Below, piece by piece: positions 9,342 through 21,476 of a stretch of DNA of 64,000 bases. The stretch spans positions 124,001-188,000 of the forward strand of contig JAJUIK010000002.1 in NCBI GenBank assembly GCA_029267635.1, given 5' to 3'. The stretch's first letter is position 1. Each line of letters begins with the position of its first letter. A program made the position numbers and the translations under genes. The DNA is from Moraxellaceae bacterium (GTDB lineage: Bacteria; Pseudomonadota; Gammaproteobacteria; Pseudomonadales; Moraxellaceae). The notes under the pieces are model-generated. The model had not been told where the DNA came from. It did not search any database and saw only the letters and a list, made by a program, of their open reading frames with translations.

Positions 9342-10454
9342 ATGATCAATCCAGTGACGGCAATGAATACACTACAGTCAAATCCAATTACACAATCTGA
9401 CATCGATGACGTGAATGTACAAAGCATTCAGCCACTTGTAACACCAGCGCAACTGAAAGCTGAACTACCTTTGACTGAAACTGCTTATCAAACCGTCCTA
9501 AAAGGTCGTGAAACCATCCGCAATATCCTCGATGGTAACGATAAGCGTCTGTTTGTCGTGATTGGTCCATGCTCGATTCATGACACCACTGCAGCGCATG
9601 AATATGCCGATCGTCTTAAGGTGCTTAGCGAAAAAGTAAAAGATACCTTATATATCGTGATGCGTGTTTATTTTGAAAAGCCGCGTACGACTGTAGGCTG
9701 GAAAGGTCTGATCAATGACCCGGACATGAATGACTCGTTCAATATTGAAAAAGGTCTACGTATTGGCCGTAAGCTTTTACTTGAATTGAATGAAAAAGGT
9801 TTACCATGTGCGACTGAAGCTCTCGATCCTAACTCACCACAGTATTATCAGGATTTGATTTCTTGGTCTGCAATTGGCGCTCGTACCACAGAAAGTCAAA
9901 CACACCGTGAAATGTCTTCAGGCCTTTCTTCTCCGGTGGGTTTCAAAAATGGTACCGATGGCGGTTTAACGGTTGCAACAAATGCAATGCAATCCGTCAA
10001 ACACGGTCATAGTTTCTTGGGTCTGAATGAAGCTGGCCAGGTTTCTGTGATCCGTACCAAAGGCAACCCATACGCGCACGTGGTTCTGCGTGGCGGTAAT
10101 GGCAAACCAAACTATGATGCAGGTTCTGTGGCTGAAGCTGAAACTGCGTTGGCAAAAGCCAAAGTCAGCAACAAGATCATGATTGATGCTAGCCACGCCA
10201 ACTCGAATAAAGATCCGTACCTACAACCTCTAGTCCTCCGTAATGTGACCCAACAGATTCTTGATGGCAATAAATCGATTGTTGGCTTGATGGTAGAGAG
10301 CCATCTGAAAGGTGGTCGTCAGGACATTCCTGCCAATCTGTGTGATCTTGAATATGGCAAGTCGGTAACCGATGGTTGTATTGACTGGGAAACCACGGAA
10401 CAAACTTTGCTTGAAATGCATGAAGCACTGAAAGATGTTTTGCCTAATCGTTAA
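9342..10454 (+). CDS. 3-deoxy-7-phosphoheptulonate synthase (class I DAHP synthase)
   Basis: 370 residues. It condenses phosphoenolpyruvate and erythrose-4-phosphate, the first step of aromatic amino acid synthesis. Signatures: VIGPCSIHD, MRVYFEKPRTTVGWKGLINDP, ATEALDPNSPQYYQDLISWSAIGARTTESQTHREMSSGLS, and the metal-binding ends DASHANSNKDP and ESHLKGGRQ. It belongs to the AroF/G/H type; which feedback class it is cannot be decided here, so no symbol is given. ATGs at 9342 and 9363 are both possible and neither has a strong ribosome site. A terminator follows directly. Confidence 0.9.
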   Translation: MINPVTAMNTLQSNPITQSDIDDVNVQSIQPLVTPAQLKAELPLTETAYQTVLKGRETIRNILDGNDKRLFVVIGPCSIHDTTAAHEYADRLKVLSEKVKDTLYIVMRVYFEKPRTTVGWKGLINDPDMNDSFNIEKGLRIGRKLLLELNEKGLPCATEALDPNSPQYYQDLISWSAIGARTTESQTHREMSSGLSSPVGFKNGTDGGLTVATNAMQSVKHGHSFLGLNEAGQVSVIRTKGNPYAHVVLRGGNGKPNYDAGSVAEAETALAKAKVSNKIMIDASHANSNKDPYLQPLVLRNVTQQILDGNKSIVGLMVESHLKGGRQDIPANLCDLEYGKSVTDGCIDWETTEQTLLEMHEALKDVLPNR

Positions 10455-10457
10455 TTT

Positions 10458-10491
10458 CAAAAAAACGCCATCTTCGTGATGGCGTTTTTTA
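10458..10491 (+). terminator. Terminator after DAHP synthase gene
   Basis: AAAAACGCCATC-ttc-GTGATGGCGTTTTTT, starting about 4 bases after the stop codon. Confidence 0.9.
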
Positions 10492-10510
10492 TTGCTAACT
10501 GGAGCTAGAA

Positions 10511-11035
10511 ATGACCGAACTTGAATATATCTTAAGCCAAATTCCACACTTCGATTATGTGCATGAGCATTTGTTCTGTTCAGGGCAACCCTCAGCTGAA
10601 CAACTCAAGCATATCAAGGAATATGGTTGCTCAACGGTTATTAATCTGGCGCTCAGCGATTCACCTTGTACTCTCGAACACGAAGATCAAATTTGCTTAG
10701 AACTCGATTTAAACTATATTCATATTCCTTTAAATCTTGAACGTCCCTCTGCCGATCAGGCCATTCTAGTTCTGGAACTGATTGACCATTTAATACAAGA
10801 ACAAAGTGTATGGCTGCACTGCTGCCATAATCAGCAATGTAGCAGCCTGATATATTTATACCGTCAGTTTTATATGAATATGGATATGCCAACTGCTCAG
10901 GAACAACTGCATAGAATCTGGGAACCGAATGACACCTGGACCGGTTTTATTCATGCCGTGACTTTACAGCTGCAAGGCCGCAAAGCCACTTTAGAATTAC
11001 AACAACAGTTATTGCCTGCAGATCATTTCGCCTGA
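10511..11035 (+). CDS. Protein tyrosine phosphatase-like protein (DUF442-like), active-site arginine absent
   Basis: 174 residues. HLFCSGQPSAEQLKHIKEYGCSTVINLAL is the characteristic N-terminus of DUF442/dual-specificity-like phosphatases, and a P-loop-like segment follows at VWLHCCHNQQCSSLIYLYRQ. The loop keeps the histidine and cysteine but has glutamine and cysteine where family members carry the phosphate-binding arginine, so catalysis is doubtful. GGAGCTAG precedes the ATG. The 3' end overlaps the convergent ispF by 13 bases. Confidence 0.75.
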   Translation: MTELEYILSQIPHFDYVHEHLFCSGQPSAEQLKHIKEYGCSTVINLALSDSPCTLEHEDQICLELDLNYIHIPLNLERPSADQAILVLELIDHLIQEQSVWLHCCHNQQCSSLIYLYRQFYMNMDMPTAQEQLHRIWEPNDTWTGFIHAVTLQLQGRKATLELQQQLLPADHFA

Positions 11036-11514
11036 TGACTAATCAATACCGTTGCAGTAGATAAAATTCCTTCCTGACGCCCGGTAAAGCCCAACTTTTC
11101 AGTCGTGGTTGCTTTGATGCTAATTTGAGTCACATCTACATCCAATACATCCGCAATACTTTGGCGCATCTGTAAATTATATTTAGCCAGTTTTGGTCGC
11201 TCACAAGCAACTGTAATATCCGCATTATTCAAGACATAACCACGGTCCAGGATCAGCTGGTAAACCTGTTTCAACAAGACCCGACTGTCAGCACCTTTAA
11301 ACTCTGGATCAGTATCCGGAAAATGCTGACCAATATCCCCAAGTGCCAATGCCCCTAATAATGCATCACACAAAGCATGCAGCACTACATCGCCATCGGA
11401 ATGTGCTTTCAAACCATGAGTATGAGGAATCTGTACACCCGCCAAAGTCACAAATTCCCCCTCTTCAAAGGCATGCACATCCATTCCCTGACCAATACGC
11501 ATGTGTAGCATCAT
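11023..11514 (-). CDS. ispF: 2-C-methyl-D-erythritol 2,4-cyclodiphosphate synthase
   Basis: 163 residues; the MEP isoprenoid pathway enzyme forming the cyclic diphosphate. Metal ligands lie in GMDVHAFEEG (DxH) and the conserved SDGDVVLHALCDALLGALALGDIGQHFPDTDP; the C-terminal KATTTEKLGFTGRQEGI is also diagnostic. AAGGAGG lies 6 bases before the ATG at 11514. ispD is 840 bases further right, on the same strand but interrupted by an opposite-strand gene. Confidence 0.95.
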   Translation of the reverse strand: MMLHMRIGQGMDVHAFEEGEFVTLAGVQIPHTHGLKAHSDGDVVLHALCDALLGALALGDIGQHFPDTDPEFKGADSRVLLKQVYQLILDRGYVLNNADITVACERPKLAKYNLQMRQSIADVLDVDVTQISIKATTTEKLGFTGRQEGILSTATVLISHQAK

Positions 11515-11617
11515 TTGCTGCCTCCTTTTTTAGAAATAACCGATCCAAATCTTGTATTCACGCTTTCTCTTTCGCTATAGTTACAGCAGCGTTATATCAG
11601 CAAAAGTATAAGCGATC

Positions 11618-12271
11618 ATGCGGTCAAATACTGAAATTTATCATGGCAATATCTTAGGTTTATTCATACTGGTCACAGGTCTGTTCACTTCAGTTGCACA
11701 TGCAAAACCTCTCGATTGCAGCCAAGCCTCTACATCTTCGAGTCTGAAAAAAGTATGCTCAGAACGTTTTGTTGTGGTACGTAGTGATCTCAGCAATAAA
11801 ATACTTACCGCTTATTTGATCAGCGATGCTCCCACCCATTTATTACAAGATAGCCAGCAATTATGGCTGCAACGCCTACAGCAGTGTAAAAATAACCCAT
11901 GTGTGCAACAACAGTTTGAACAACGCCTTGATGATTTAAATGTCTATACTTCACTCAATCAAAGCTTGACCCAGCATTATTTAAAATTTGAACAAGGTCA
12001 CATTGCCAAACAACCCGTGCATTTAAAAATACATCAACTCAGTAAAGACCGCATTAAAATTGAAGGGATTGCTTACCGCAGTCCAAATAACCGTAAAGAA
12101 ACCCAGACTATTGCATTTTTGGCCTATACCACACCAGAGCAGAAACAAAACATTACTGACAATGAACATGACTGTAAGTATCAGTTTGAATTTCAAAAAG
12201 CTTTATTAACGATTAAAACACAACAAAAAGGCTGTGAACGCTTTACCGGTTTCTATCGACTTTATGATTAA
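11618..12271 (+). CDS. Secreted protein with LprI/DUF1311-like N-terminal region
   Basis: 217 residues. A hydrophobic leader (GLFILVTGLFTSVAHA) precedes a mature region with cysteines and spacing like the LprI lysozyme-inhibitor domain: LDCSQASTSSSLKKVCS ... ILTAYL ... QQLWLQRLQQCKNNPCVQQQFEQRLDDL. The C-terminal half (about residues 120-217) ends in a CKYQFEF ... CERFTGFYRLYD beta-rich segment I do not recognise. It is probably periplasmic. Inhibition of host or phage lysozyme is a family-level guess only. Confidence 0.7.
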   Translation: MRSNTEIYHGNILGLFILVTGLFTSVAHAKPLDCSQASTSSSLKKVCSERFVVVRSDLSNKILTAYLISDAPTHLLQDSQQLWLQRLQQCKNNPCVQQQFEQRLDDLNVYTSLNQSLTQHYLKFEQGHIAKQPVHLKIHQLSKDRIKIEGIAYRSPNNRKETQTIAFLAYTTPEQKQNITDNEHDCKYQFEFQKALLTIKTQQKGCERFTGFYRLYD

Positions 12272-12352
12272 CGAATTTGTAATAATCAAATGAATAACAT
12301 AGAACCATAAAACCAAGTCATACTTGAAAGATAAATAAACCCTATGGCTTAT

Positions 12353-13084
12353 TTATAAATCGGAAAATTTCTGCTGCTGTGCCTGTAAGATTAAACGTGC
12401 CAGTTCTAAATCTTCAGGATAAGTAATTTTAATATTATCCGAACGTCCAGTGACGACTTGTACAGGCTGTCCGCTATACTCCAGGGCACTCGCTTCATCG
12501 GTAATAGTGACCTGATCCTGCAACGCCTGCTCAATAGCCGCTTTTAATACAGCCAATTTAGCCATTTGCGGGGTTTGCGCCTGCCAGAGCTGCTCGCGAC
12601 TGACTGTTTTTTCAATTTTCTGAGTATAATCTACATATTTCAGCGTATCACGGACTGGAATTGCCAAAATTGCACTGCTATTAGATGCAATCGCTGTATC
12701 CACCAAACATTGTAAACTATTAGGATCTACACATGGACGGGCTGCATCGTGAACCAGCACCCAATCTTCATCATCCGCAATCTTGGATAAATAAGATAAG
12801 GCATTCAACACTGAATTTACACGTTCCGCCCCACCTTCACAAAAGTGAGCTTTTTCTAGCGAACGGAAAGGTAACGTCTGTGCGATATCATCCTGTGCAC
12901 CAATCGCCAGCACATAACCTGTTAGGGGTAAATCATTTAAACGATGGATCGTATGTTCAAAAACAGTTTTATCTTGGATAACTTGATATTGTTTTAATTC
13001 TGTTTTGGAAAAACGACTACCAGAACCTGCGGCAAGAATAATGGCCCAAAGTTTAAGGGGTTTTGACTGCTGCAGGATTTTCAT
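12353..13084 (-). CDS. ispD: 2-C-methyl-D-erythritol 4-phosphate cytidylyltransferase
   Basis: 243 residues; transfers CMP from CTP to MEP. The nucleotide-binding N-terminus is WAIILAAGSGSRFSKTELKQYQ; also seen are VLVHDAARPCVD, AIPVRDTLK and TDEASALEYSGQPVQVVTGRSDNIKITYPEDLELA. It is the last gene of the pyrG-kdsA-eno-ftsB-ispD run and its start overlaps the end of ftsB by 32 bases, suggesting translational coupling. Confidence 0.95.
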   Translation of the reverse strand: MKILQQSKPLKLWAIILAAGSGSRFSKTELKQYQVIQDKTVFEHTIHRLNDLPLTGYVLAIGAQDDIAQTLPFRSLEKAHFCEGGAERVNSVLNALSYLSKIADDEDWVLVHDAARPCVDPNSLQCLVDTAIASNSSAILAIPVRDTLKYVDYTQKIEKTVSREQLWQAQTPQMAKLAVLKAAIEQALQDQVTITDEASALEYSGQPVQVVTGRSDNIKITYPEDLELARLILQAQQQKFSDL

Positions 13085-13439
13085 TGGTGGTTAAATCTAC
13101 TTTAGCGTTAGGATCTATATAAATCGGTTTGTAGTGGGTACTGATGGTACTCATCTGAATAAATGTTTCACGAGGCTTGATCAGACCGAGGTCTAAACGG
13201 GCATGTTCTTCGATGGCTTCAATACCATTTTTTAAGTCATACACTTCTGCCGCGAGAATACGGTTTCGTTCTTTTAATTCTTCATTGACTTCAACTTGTT
13301 GTTGAATCTGCTGAGCAAGAGCTTGGTGATCGTGATAGCCACCCTCACCAAACCAGAACAGATACTGAAACCCTGCGATCAGAACGATAGCAAGGATCAG
13401 TACTGCTTTACTCGAAGTCGATTGGAAAACTTCTTTCAT
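13053..13439 (-). CDS. ftsB: Cell division protein FtsB
   Basis: 128 residues from the ATG at 13439. A short cytoplasmic N-terminus, one membrane segment (VLILAIVLIAGFQYLFWF) and a periplasmic coiled coil (ALAQQIQQQVEVNEELKERNRILAAEVYDLKNG) followed by EEHARLDLGLIKPRETF are the FtsB/DivIC pattern. FtsB bridges FtsL and FtsQ in the divisome. The C-terminal tail of about 30 residues (YKPIYIDPNAKVDLTTNENPAAVKTP) is longer than in E. coli and overlaps ispD. The eno-ftsB-ispD order is typical of gammaproteobacteria. Confidence 0.93.
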   Translation of the reverse strand: MKEVFQSTSSKAVLILAIVLIAGFQYLFWFGEGGYHDHQALAQQIQQQVEVNEELKERNRILAAEVYDLKNGIEAIEEHARLDLGLIKPRETFIQMSTISTHYKPIYIDPNAKVDLTTNENPAAVKTP

Positions 13440-13451
13440 AAATAACAAAGA

Positions 13452-15644
<2,193 letters not shown>

Positions 15645-15677
15645 TTAAACTTTCCTAGTTAATCCCTAGTTTTTTAA

Positions 15678-17378
<1,701 letters not shown>

Positions 17379-17540
17379 CTATAAAGCAAAGTCAATCCGC
17401 AGCAATTCATAGAACAATAAACAATTGACTATTCTAGCAGCATTTTGTGTCAAATTTTAAGAGCTCAGTACATGATTTTTATCTGGCATTTTCTTGCTAT
17501 AATAAATCAACTCCTTTATCCAGCTTAGTTTTGTGTGACG

Positions 17541-17942
17541 ATGAACAAAAAACTTTTAATTTGTGGTTTGATTGCGACCAGTTTAACGCTTAGTGCTTGT
17601 GTTAAAAAAGAATCCCCTCAGGAAGATGAGCAAACTCAGACTGAAACTGAGCAACAAGTAGCCTCTGAAGTACAATTCCAACCGCTTGAAAATACCCAAG
17701 CGGCAGCGGAGGCTAGCAACGTCACTATTCTTCGTGAAGAAAGCAGCAATACCCGGACTGAAATCCGCCGTGAAGTTCGTGAACAGCCTGCAGAAAACAA
17801 ACCAACTGTAAATCCGGAAACAGCCAAAGTAGAAAAGGACACTGTTGAAAGCGCCACATCCAAATCAAATAATGAACCACAAACTGAAGAAGATGCAGTT
17901 GCAGCAGCCATTGCTGCAGCAACCCCGGCACTTGAAAAATAA
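17541..17942 (+). CDS. Small lipoprotein of unknown function
   Basis: 133 residues. MNKKLLICGLIATSLTLSAC is a lipoprotein signal with lipobox LSAC; the remainder is charged, Gln/Glu/Ala rich and low complexity, ending in AVAAAIAAATPALEK. It is likely anchored to a membrane, with a mostly disordered mature chain. A second in-frame start lies two codons upstream (GTG 17535). Divergent from pyrG; followed directly by a terminator. Confidence 0.75.
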   Translation: MNKKLLICGLIATSLTLSACVKKESPQEDEQTQTETEQQVASEVQFQPLENTQAAAEASNVTILREESSNTRTEIRREVREQPAENKPTVNPETAKVEKDTVESATSKSNNEPQTEEDAVAAAIAAATPALEK

Positions 17943-17962
17943 GTCTTACGATAAATAGTAAT

Positions 17963-17992
17963 AAAAAACTCAGTATCTATACTGGGTTTTTT
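17963..17992 (+). terminator. Terminator after lipoprotein gene
   Basis: AAAAACTCAGTAT-ct-ATACTGGGTTTTTT, 20 bases after the stop codon. Confidence 0.85.
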
Positions 17993-17995
17993 ACT

Positions 17996-18848
17996 TTTAG
18001 CGACGATCATTCATTATGGTCTGAACGCCAGACCTGCAAAATAAACTGCATAGGATCAGCAAGCGTTTAAAACACTTCTACTTCTATTCATCTCTTCACA
18101 ATCCTATACGCAGCTTCTCTATGAAATAGCATTATTAAAAGGAAAAAAAATTAATAAAATACCCAATCATTTATAAAAGTTAGGATTTAAAAAATTTAAG
18201 CCCCCCACCCCATCAAGTCTGCTTGAAAATCCATCTTAATATCTGGGACTAAACACCTAGAATTTTGGTGACTCAAAATTGTGACTTTCCACAACCTATC
18301 GCTTTAATACAGCGTCACTGACACGATATTAAGAATTCCACTCAATAACTTTGTGTGCAACGTTTTATACTTATTGGGTATTCGTTGGGCACAACTAGTG
18401 TCATGCTTGGTATACGATACTGTTTACTGGTCTAACAATCACCACAGTATTTACATAACTAACTAAAACCCAAAAATTGCCTCTCAGGGCATTACCTACA
18501 ATCTATCGGGATGCACCATATAGCATTGAAACAACTTCATCTTCAACCCAAAGTATTTTTATAATTAAGCTAAACGCAACATCCATATTCATTGAAGTCG
18601 TATTTAGCCTAAAAGGCCTTGCATCATTGCTACAATCTACCCTTTCATAAAGTAATAAGAGCTTTAGCGTATAATTATTTTCAGATTGTATCCTCAACCA
18701 CCCCCCCAACGCATTCACCAGGACAAAATTAATCTAGAGCATTATCAAGATAATTTGCGACAACATAATTACCTCTATAGCTTTATCTTATATAGGTTTT
18801 CTTACTATCTAGCTGCAGTATAAAGGCAAAAAATTGTAGCCAAACGCA
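17996..18848. other. Gene-poor stretch without recognisable coding sequence
   Basis: About 850 A+T-rich bases carrying only a 71-codon minus-strand ORF (18503-18718) with no recognised features and no good ribosome site. All other frames are closed by frequent stops. The one structured element is an exact ATAC-N7-GTAT sequence at 18367-18381, which matches the BenM/CatM operator consensus. It may be the remains of a lost gene beside the ben/cat cluster; no insertion-sequence ends were seen. Confidence 0.5.
18367..18381. promoter_or_regulatory. Orphan ATAC-N7-GTAT site (BenM/CatM-type operator match)
   Basis: ATACTTATTGGGTAT fits the interrupted palindrome recognised by BenM and CatM. No gene starts within several hundred bases downstream on either strand, so it is either a relict or a chance match; about one exact match is expected by chance in 64 kb. 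Confidence 0.3.
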
Positions 18849-18878
18849 TAAAAAATGCCCGAAGATTTACTTCGAACA
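18849..18878 (-). terminator. Terminator of the LysR regulator transcript
   Basis: Read on the minus strand: TGTTCGAAG-TAAAT-CTTCGGGCA followed by TTTTTT; nine paired bases including two G-U. It lies about 120 bases beyond the stop of the LysR gene. Confidence 0.7.
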
Positions 18879-18999
18879 TTCCGGATATACGTCTTTATTG
18901 ATTAAGCCATGCAAATTCCGCCAGAAAATTCATCTTCTTTTAACATTCACCTCATAAAATTAAATGTTAACTAGACCATGGGATTAGACTAAAGGCTAA

Positions 19000-19914
19000 T
19001 TACAAGACCGTACGATCGTAATTGATCGCTTCAAGATCATAAACCTGATAAATACAATCAAACAATGAACGAATATCCTCACTCTCATCCATATTACGAA
19101 TCGCCAGAAAAATTGGACTGACCGCAGCATCATCCAATACAGGAATATAATGTAGATGAGGAAAACGAATAGTATTCGCACTTTCAGGTACTACACAGAT
19201 CCCCTCTCCCGCAGCAACCAATCCTAAGGCCAACTGAATCTCACGCACTTCCTTAAAGTTTTTCGGCTCCAATCCATGTTCAGAGAACATCGCACGCATC
19301 TGTGTCGAGAAATTCGGCTTTGGATTGGCCGGATATAAAAATATATTTTCTTCTGCAATATCAGAAAGATAAACACCTTTATCATGCTTAGCGAGTGGGT
19401 GACTTACATGCACAGCCACCATCAAACGCTCTTCACGCAACAATACACGTCGGATGGCTGGATCCGAGATTCGAAGACGTCCGAACCCCACATCAATCTT
19501 GCCTTCTTTTAAGGCCTGGATCTGTTCTTTGGTACTCATTTCAATCAGCTGGATCTGTAAATGCGGCTGTTGTTGTCGATATAAGTAGACAATCCGTGGC
19601 AGCAAGCCATATAGTAAAGAGCCGACAAAACCCATGGTCACAACACGCTCAACCATGCCTACACGCTTGGTCATTGACTTGATTTCTTCTGCATTCGACA
19701 AAAGTTTGACCGCGTGTTGATAAAAAAACTGTCCGGCCGGGGTGGTCTGCAATGGTCGACTACCACGTTCAAACAATTGAATTCCCAACTCATTTTCCAG
19801 ATTTTGAATCTGTCGACTTAACGGTGGTTGGGCAATAAATAGCTTTTCAGCCGCCTTTGTGAAACTTTGTTCTTCTACTACAGCCACAAAGTAACGCAAA
19901 TGTCTTAGTTCCAT
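19000..19914 (-). CDS. benM: LysR-type regulator of benzoate/catechol genes (BenM/CatM family)
   Basis: 304 residues from the ATG at 19914 (MELRHLRYFVAVVEEQSFTKAAEKL), the same length as BenM of A. baylyi (recalled). An N-terminal winged helix-turn-helix (residues 1-60) is followed by a linker helix and a two-lobed effector domain. BenM and CatM activate ben and cat genes in response to cis,cis-muconate; BenM also binds benzoate at a second site involving Arg160 and Tyr293. This protein has Arg at 160 (RRVLLREERL) and a tyrosine at the matching C-terminal place (QVYDL, residue 292), so it looks BenM-like, although it sits at the catM position beside catB. The symbol is therefore a judgement; catM is the alternative. 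Confidence 0.85.
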   Translation of the reverse strand: MELRHLRYFVAVVEEQSFTKAAEKLFIAQPPLSRQIQNLENELGIQLFERGSRPLQTTPAGQFFYQHAVKLLSNAEEIKSMTKRVGMVERVVTMGFVGSLLYGLLPRIVYLYRQQQPHLQIQLIEMSTKEQIQALKEGKIDVGFGRLRISDPAIRRVLLREERLMVAVHVSHPLAKHDKGVYLSDIAEENIFLYPANPKPNFSTQMRAMFSEHGLEPKNFKEVREIQLALGLVAAGEGICVVPESANTIRFPHLHYIPVLDDAAVSPIFLAIRNMDESEDIRSLFDCIYQVYDLEAINYDRTVL

Positions 19915-19923
19915 GACTACCTC

Positions 19924-19938
19924 ATACCCTACAGGTAT
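19924..19938. promoter_or_regulatory. BenM/CatM primary operator (ATAC-N7-GTAT)
   Basis: ATACCCTACAGGTAT is an exact match to the dyad recognised by CatM/BenM. It lies 9 bases from the regulator start and 85 bases before catB, as expected for Site 1, which both autoregulates the LysR gene and anchors activation of catB. Confidence 0.8.
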
Positions 19939-19975
19939 ATTAAAATGCAAATTCAGTCTTAGACACAGTTTAATC

Positions 19976-19990
19976 ATTCTTTTAAGGTAT
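19976..19990. promoter_or_regulatory. Second LysR-type half-conserved operator near catB promoter
   Basis: ATTCTTTTAAGGTAT has the form ATTC-N7-GTAT, one base from the consensus dyad. It starts 52 bases from the primary site (about five helical turns), 33 bases before the catB ATG, where a repression or activation subsite overlapping the promoter would be expected. Confidence 0.6.
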
Positions 19991-20023
19991 ACACAAGTGA
20001 TAACCAACCTAGATATAACGAAG

Positions 20024-21133
20024 ATGTATAAATCAGTAGAAACCTTGCTTGTAGAGATCCCAACGATCCGCCCACATAAAATGGCGGTGGCGACGATGCA
20101 GACTCAAACTTTGGTTTTGATTAAAATCACTACTGAAGACGGTATCGTAGGTTGGGGTGAAGCGACCACAATTGGTGGCTTAGGCTATGGTGAAGAGAGT
20201 CCAGAAAGCGTTAAGACCAACATCGAAACCTATTTTGCACCACTCTTGACTTCAATTAAAGATTTAAATGTTGCGCAGACTCTTAATCTGATCAAGCGCA
20301 ACATTAACGGCAACCGCTTTGCCAAATGTGCAATTCAAACTGCTCTGTTAGATATTCAGGCTAAACGCTTAGGCTTGCCAGTCAGCGAATTGTTAGGTGG
20401 CCGTTTGCGTAACAGCGTACCAGTACTCTGGGTGTTAGCTTCTGGTAACACAGAAAAAGACATCGCTGAAGCGAAGAAAATGGTTGAATTAAAACGCCAC
20501 AATATTTTCAAGCTAAAAATTGGCTCACGTAAAGTACAAGAAGATGTGGAACACGTACTGGCGATCAAACAGGCTTTAGGCGATGACGTTTCAATCCGTG
20601 TAGATGTAAACCGTGCATGGTCTGAACTTGAAGCAATCAAAGGTATTCAATTGTTGCAAGATGGTGGTGTCGACCTGATTGAACAACCATGTGCAATCGA
20701 AAATTTAGATGCTATGGAACGTTTAACGCGTCGTTTCGATGTTGCAATTATGGCGGATGAATCCTTGATGGGTCCTGCAACTGCATATCAAATCGCGAAA
20801 CGTAATGGTGCTTCAGTATTTGCAGTAAAAGTAGCACAATCTGGCGGTTTAATCGAAGGTTGTGAAGTTGCGAAAATCGCTAAATTGGCTGGGATTGACC
20901 TATACGGTGGAACCATGCTAGAAGGTCCTGTAGGGACGATTGCATCAGCACATGCTTTCTCTACCTTTGACAATCTTGCATTTGGTACTGAACTGTTTGG
21001 TCCACTGCTACTCACCGAAGAAATTTTAAAAACACCGCTTCGTTACGAAAACTTTGAACTAGAGATTCCAAAAGGTCCAGGTCTAGGCATCGAGTTAGAC
21101 GAAGATAAAATTGACCAACTACGTCGTAAGTAA
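20024..21133 (+). CDS. catB: Muconate cycloisomerase
   Basis: 369 residues from the ATG at 20024. Enolase-superfamily enzyme converting cis,cis-muconate to muconolactone. Catalytic features: KLKIGSRKV (lysine pair), metal ligands in IRVDVNRAW, DLIEQP and MADES, and the second base in AVKVAQSGG. The N-terminal half contains the GWGEATTIGGLGYGEES loop of muconate-lactonising enzymes. It is the first gene of the cat-ben run and sits directly behind the LysR operators. The ORF-track extension runs into the regulator promoter and is not real. Confidence 0.95.
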   Translation: MYKSVETLLVEIPTIRPHKMAVATMQTQTLVLIKITTEDGIVGWGEATTIGGLGYGEESPESVKTNIETYFAPLLTSIKDLNVAQTLNLIKRNINGNRFAKCAIQTALLDIQAKRLGLPVSELLGGRLRNSVPVLWVLASGNTEKDIAEAKKMVELKRHNIFKLKIGSRKVQEDVEHVLAIKQALGDDVSIRVDVNRAWSELEAIKGIQLLQDGGVDLIEQPCAIENLDAMERLTRRFDVAIMADESLMGPATAYQIAKRNGASVFAVKVAQSGGLIEGCEVAKIAKLAGIDLYGGTMLEGPVGTIASAHAFSTFDNLAFGTELFGPLLLTEEILKTPLRYENFELEIPKGPGLGIELDEDKIDQLRRK

Positions 21134-21144
21134 GGAGTAAATAC

Positions 21145-21435
21145 ATGCTGTTTCACGTACGCATGGATGTCAACATTCCATTAGATATGCCAGCTGATAA
21201 AGCAGCTGAAATCAAAGCTGTCGAGAAAGCTTACTCGCAAGACTTACAGCGTCAAGGTAAATGGCGTCATATCTGGCGTATTACTGGCCAGTACTCAAAC
21301 ATCAGTATCTTTGATGTTGAGAGCAACGAAGAGTTACACAATATTCTTCAGGGTTTACCGCTTTATCCATACATGGATATCGAGGTGATGGCATTGAACC
21401 GCCATCCATCTTCAATTCGTGAAGATGACGCCTGA
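21145..21435 (+). CDS. catC: Muconolactone delta-isomerase
   Basis: 96 residues, MLFHVRMDVNIPLDMPADKA; the small decameric isomerase converting muconolactone to 3-oxoadipate enol-lactone. GKWRHIWRITGQYSNISIFDV and LPLYPYMDIEVMALNRHPSS are typical. It begins 11 bases after catB with AAGGAG before the ATG, so the two are translated together. Confidence 0.95.
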   Translation: MLFHVRMDVNIPLDMPADKAAEIKAVEKAYSQDLQRQGKWRHIWRITGQYSNISIFDVESNEELHNILQGLPLYPYMDIEVMALNRHPSSIREDDA

Positions 21436-21442
21436 TTGAAAC

Positions 21443-21476
21443 GTGATGATGGATTGTGAGGGCTCTTCATCATCAC
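21443..21476 (+). promoter_or_regulatory. Intercistronic hairpin between catC and catA
   Basis: GTGATGATG and CATCATCAC form a perfect 9-base stem with a 16-base loop, 8 bases after catC. A second inverted repeat (GTCAGC at 21513-21518 with GCTGAC at 21547-21552) follows before catA. There is no T run, so processing, mRNA stabilisation or attenuation is more likely than simple termination. Confidence 0.5.

Noticed and set aside
18503-18718. 71-residue minus-strand ORF in the gene-poor region
   Set aside because: No ribosome binding site, no recognisable motif and unremarkable composition; likely a chance ORF.
17996-18999. Insertion sequence remnant
   Set aside because: No transposase-like reading frame, terminal inverted repeats or target duplications could be found.
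19913-20023. Extended catB ORF overlapping the regulator promoter
   Set aside because: The extra 37 residues cover the ATAC-N7-GTAT operators, which must be non-coding for the known regulation.
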